This document shows positions 4,941-5,981 of a stretch of DNA of 5,981 nucleotides, in pieces. The position numbers and the translations under genes are program-made. This DNA is from DASPXK01 sp035637315. GTDB lineage: Bacteria; Chloroflexota; UBA6077; JACCZL01. Under the pieces are notes generated by a model that saw only the letters and a list, made by a program, of their open reading frames with translations, was not told the origin of the DNA and ran no database searches. The stretch spans positions 1 to 5,981 of the forward strand of contig DASPXK010000298.1 in NCBI GenBank assembly GCA_035637315.1. Reading direction: 5' to 3'. The number at the start of each line of letters is the position of its first letter. The first letter of the stretch is position 1.

Positions 4941-5681
4941 ATGACGACGATGACGACGACGATCGGTGCGATCGTTCGTGGGGACACCGAGGTCTTCCCG
5001 CCGTATCTGTACGAGGCCTACCAGTCGACGCGTCGGCGCGCGCCGACTCTGCCACTCGTCGACGTCCCGCTCACCCTGTCGGAGCTTACTGGTCCCGGCC
5101 CGGCCATCAGCGCGGTCACCGCTGAAGACGCCGACCTCACCCGCAACGCGGGAACCAGGGGCGAGGCGATCGGCCAACGGATCATCGTCACCGGCCGGGT
5201 GCTCGACGAGCACGGCGGCGCGGTCCCCAACACACTCGTGGAAGTCTGGCAGGCCAACGCCGCCGGGCGCTACGTCCACCGGGTCGACCAGTGGCCCGGC
5301 CCACTGGACCCGAACTTCCTCGGGATCGGGCGTTGCCTGACGAAGGAGGAGGGGGTGTACCGTTTCCTCACCGTCAGGCCAGGCGCCTACCCGTGGCGGA
5401 ACCACGAGAACGCCTGGCGGCCGGCGCACATCCACTTCGCACTGTTCGGACCATCGTCGGTCTCCCGCCTGATAACGCAGATGTACTTTCCGGACGATCC
5501 GCTCTTCGCTCTCGACCCCATCTTCCACTCGATCCCGACCGAGGCGGCGCGGGCACGCCTGGTAGCCGCCTACGCGCACGACGTGACTCAGCCCGAATGG
5601 GCGCTCGGGTGGCGCTGGGACATCGTCCTGCGCGGGCCGCAGGCTACGCCGTTCGAGGCGCCCGCGGAGGCGGGGTCCTGA
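4941..5681 (+). CDS. pcaH: Protocatechuate 3,4-dioxygenase beta subunit
   Basis: PcaH is the iron-bearing subunit of the intradiol dioxygenase that opens protocatechuate to 3-carboxy-cis,cis-muconate using O2. It assembles with PcaG. The ATG at 4941 lies seven bases after GGAGGA (4928-4933), better than the upstream GTG at 4935; the product is 246 residues, normal for the family. The N-terminal part PPYLYEAYQSTRRRAPTLPL is the typical PcaH arm. The Fe(III) ligands are all present: Tyr111 in GRYVHRVDQ, Tyr150 in GAYPWRNHENAW, and His163 and His165 in RPAHIHF, with the catalytic Arg160. The C-terminal QMYFPDDPLFALDPIF is also family-typical. The stop overlaps the pcaG start (TGATG), so the two subunits are probably translationally coupled. 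The first codons are a tandem ATGACGACG repeat. Confidence 0.96.
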   Translation: MTTMTTTIGAIVRGDTEVFPPYLYEAYQSTRRRAPTLPLVDVPLTLSELTGPGPAISAVTAEDADLTRNAGTRGEAIGQRIIVTGRVLDEHGGAVPNTLVEVWQANAAGRYVHRVDQWPGPLDPNFLGIGRCLTKEEGVYRFLTVRPGAYPWRNHENAWRPAHIHFALFGPSSVSRLITQMYFPDDPLFALDPIFHSIPTEAARARLVAAYAHDVTQPEWALGWRWDIVLRGPQATPFEAPAEAGS

Positions 5682-5981
5682 TGGCGCCCGGCCTGACCGC
5701 CTCCCAGACGATCGGCCCGTTCTTCCACGATGCCCTGCTCAGAGAGGACGCATGGCGGAACGTGCTCGTCGGGCCTGAGACCGCGGGCGAGCGCATCAGG
5801 ATCGCCGGCCACGTCTACGACGGGGGCGGCGATCCGGTCCCCGATGCCATGGTCGAGATCTGGCAGGCCAACGCGCAGGGCCTCTACAACCACCCCGCGG
5901 ACCGCCGGCCGCTGCCGTTGGATCCCGCGTTCAGCGGATTCGGACGGTCAGGCACAGACGAGCAGGGCTACTTCTGGTTCG
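5681..5981 (+). CDS. pcaG: Protocatechuate 3,4-dioxygenase alpha subunit (partial)
   Basis: The ATG at 5681 shares its A with the pcaH stop, and GGGG (5672-5675) and GGAGG (5666-5670) serve as ribosome sites. One hundred codons are visible before the window ends, about half of a normal ~190-200 residue alpha chain. The opening LTASQTIGPFFHDALL (5-20) is the hallmark of PcaG, followed by the beta-sandwich core RIRIAGHVYDGGGDPVPDAM and VEIWQANAQGLYNHPAD, which parallels VEVWQANAAGRYVHRVD in PcaH. Alpha chains do not bind iron but shape the substrate pocket at the alpha-beta interface. The residues that would correspond to the His ligands lie beyond the edge, so a vestigial site cannot be checked here. 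There is no sign of frameshift. Confidence 0.95.
   Translation, partial: MAPGLTASQTIGPFFHDALLREDAWRNVLVGPETAGERIRIAGHVYDGGGDPVPDAMVEIWQANAQGLYNHPADRRPLPLDPAFSGFGRSGTDEQGYFWF

Noticed and set aside
4887..5579. 230-codon minus-strand frame opposite pcaH
   Set aside because: The plus strand encodes an unmistakable PcaH with all metal ligands; the opposite frame is compositional shadow.
1..5981. CRISPR arrays, tRNA or rRNA genes, toxin-antitoxin pairs, phage genes
   Set aside because: No regularly spaced direct repeats, no cloverleaf or rRNA-like stretch, and no small paired genes of that kind were seen by reading both strands.

Overview
The window is GC-rich bacterial chromosome (roughly two thirds G+C by eye, not computed), with GTG starts, strong GGAGG-type ribosome sites and many long antisense shadow frames. 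A two-gene protocatechuate dioxygenase preceded by pcaC, together with a REP-type transposase remnant, would fit a soil or thermophilic Chloroflexota- or Actinomycetota-like bacterium. No phylogenetic marker is present, so this assignment is a weak inference.

Layout. 131-415 (+) encodes a 94-residue protein I do not recognise. It converges on a DoxX-family membrane protein (568-1104, -). DoxX is divergent from an HxlR-family winged-helix regulator (1222-1602, +), and the shared 117 bp contains an AT-rich island with dyads and direct repeats, so HxlR probably controls doxX. An MFS exporter (1589-2890, -) overlaps the end of the HxlR gene by 14 bp, tail to tail. The stretch 2964-3459 is a scar region. 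It holds the first ~16 conserved residues of a broken Fpg/Nei DNA glycosylase gene (+), joined to a 5'-truncated REP-associated tyrosine (Y1/HUH) transposase gene (-). An orphan P-loop ATPase gene (3463-4317, -) follows only 3 bp away.

From 4521 to the right edge lies an aromatic catabolic operon: pcaC, pcaH and pcaG (cut by the window end). PcaHG opens protocatechuate to 3-carboxy-cis,cis-muconate. PcaC acts two steps later, decarboxylating 4-carboxymuconolactone. The intervening pcaB product and the later pcaD are not in this window.

The most interesting structure is inside the transposase remnant. Two GC-rich hairpins lie in opposite orientation about 70 bp apart. Both have 6-nt loops that are exact reverse complements of each other, and their stems differ by a compensatory base-pair change. 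This is the organisation of a REP pair (BIME), and it is translated in frame as a loop inserted into the transposase that would normally act on such elements. I did not see a complete undescribed multi-gene system.
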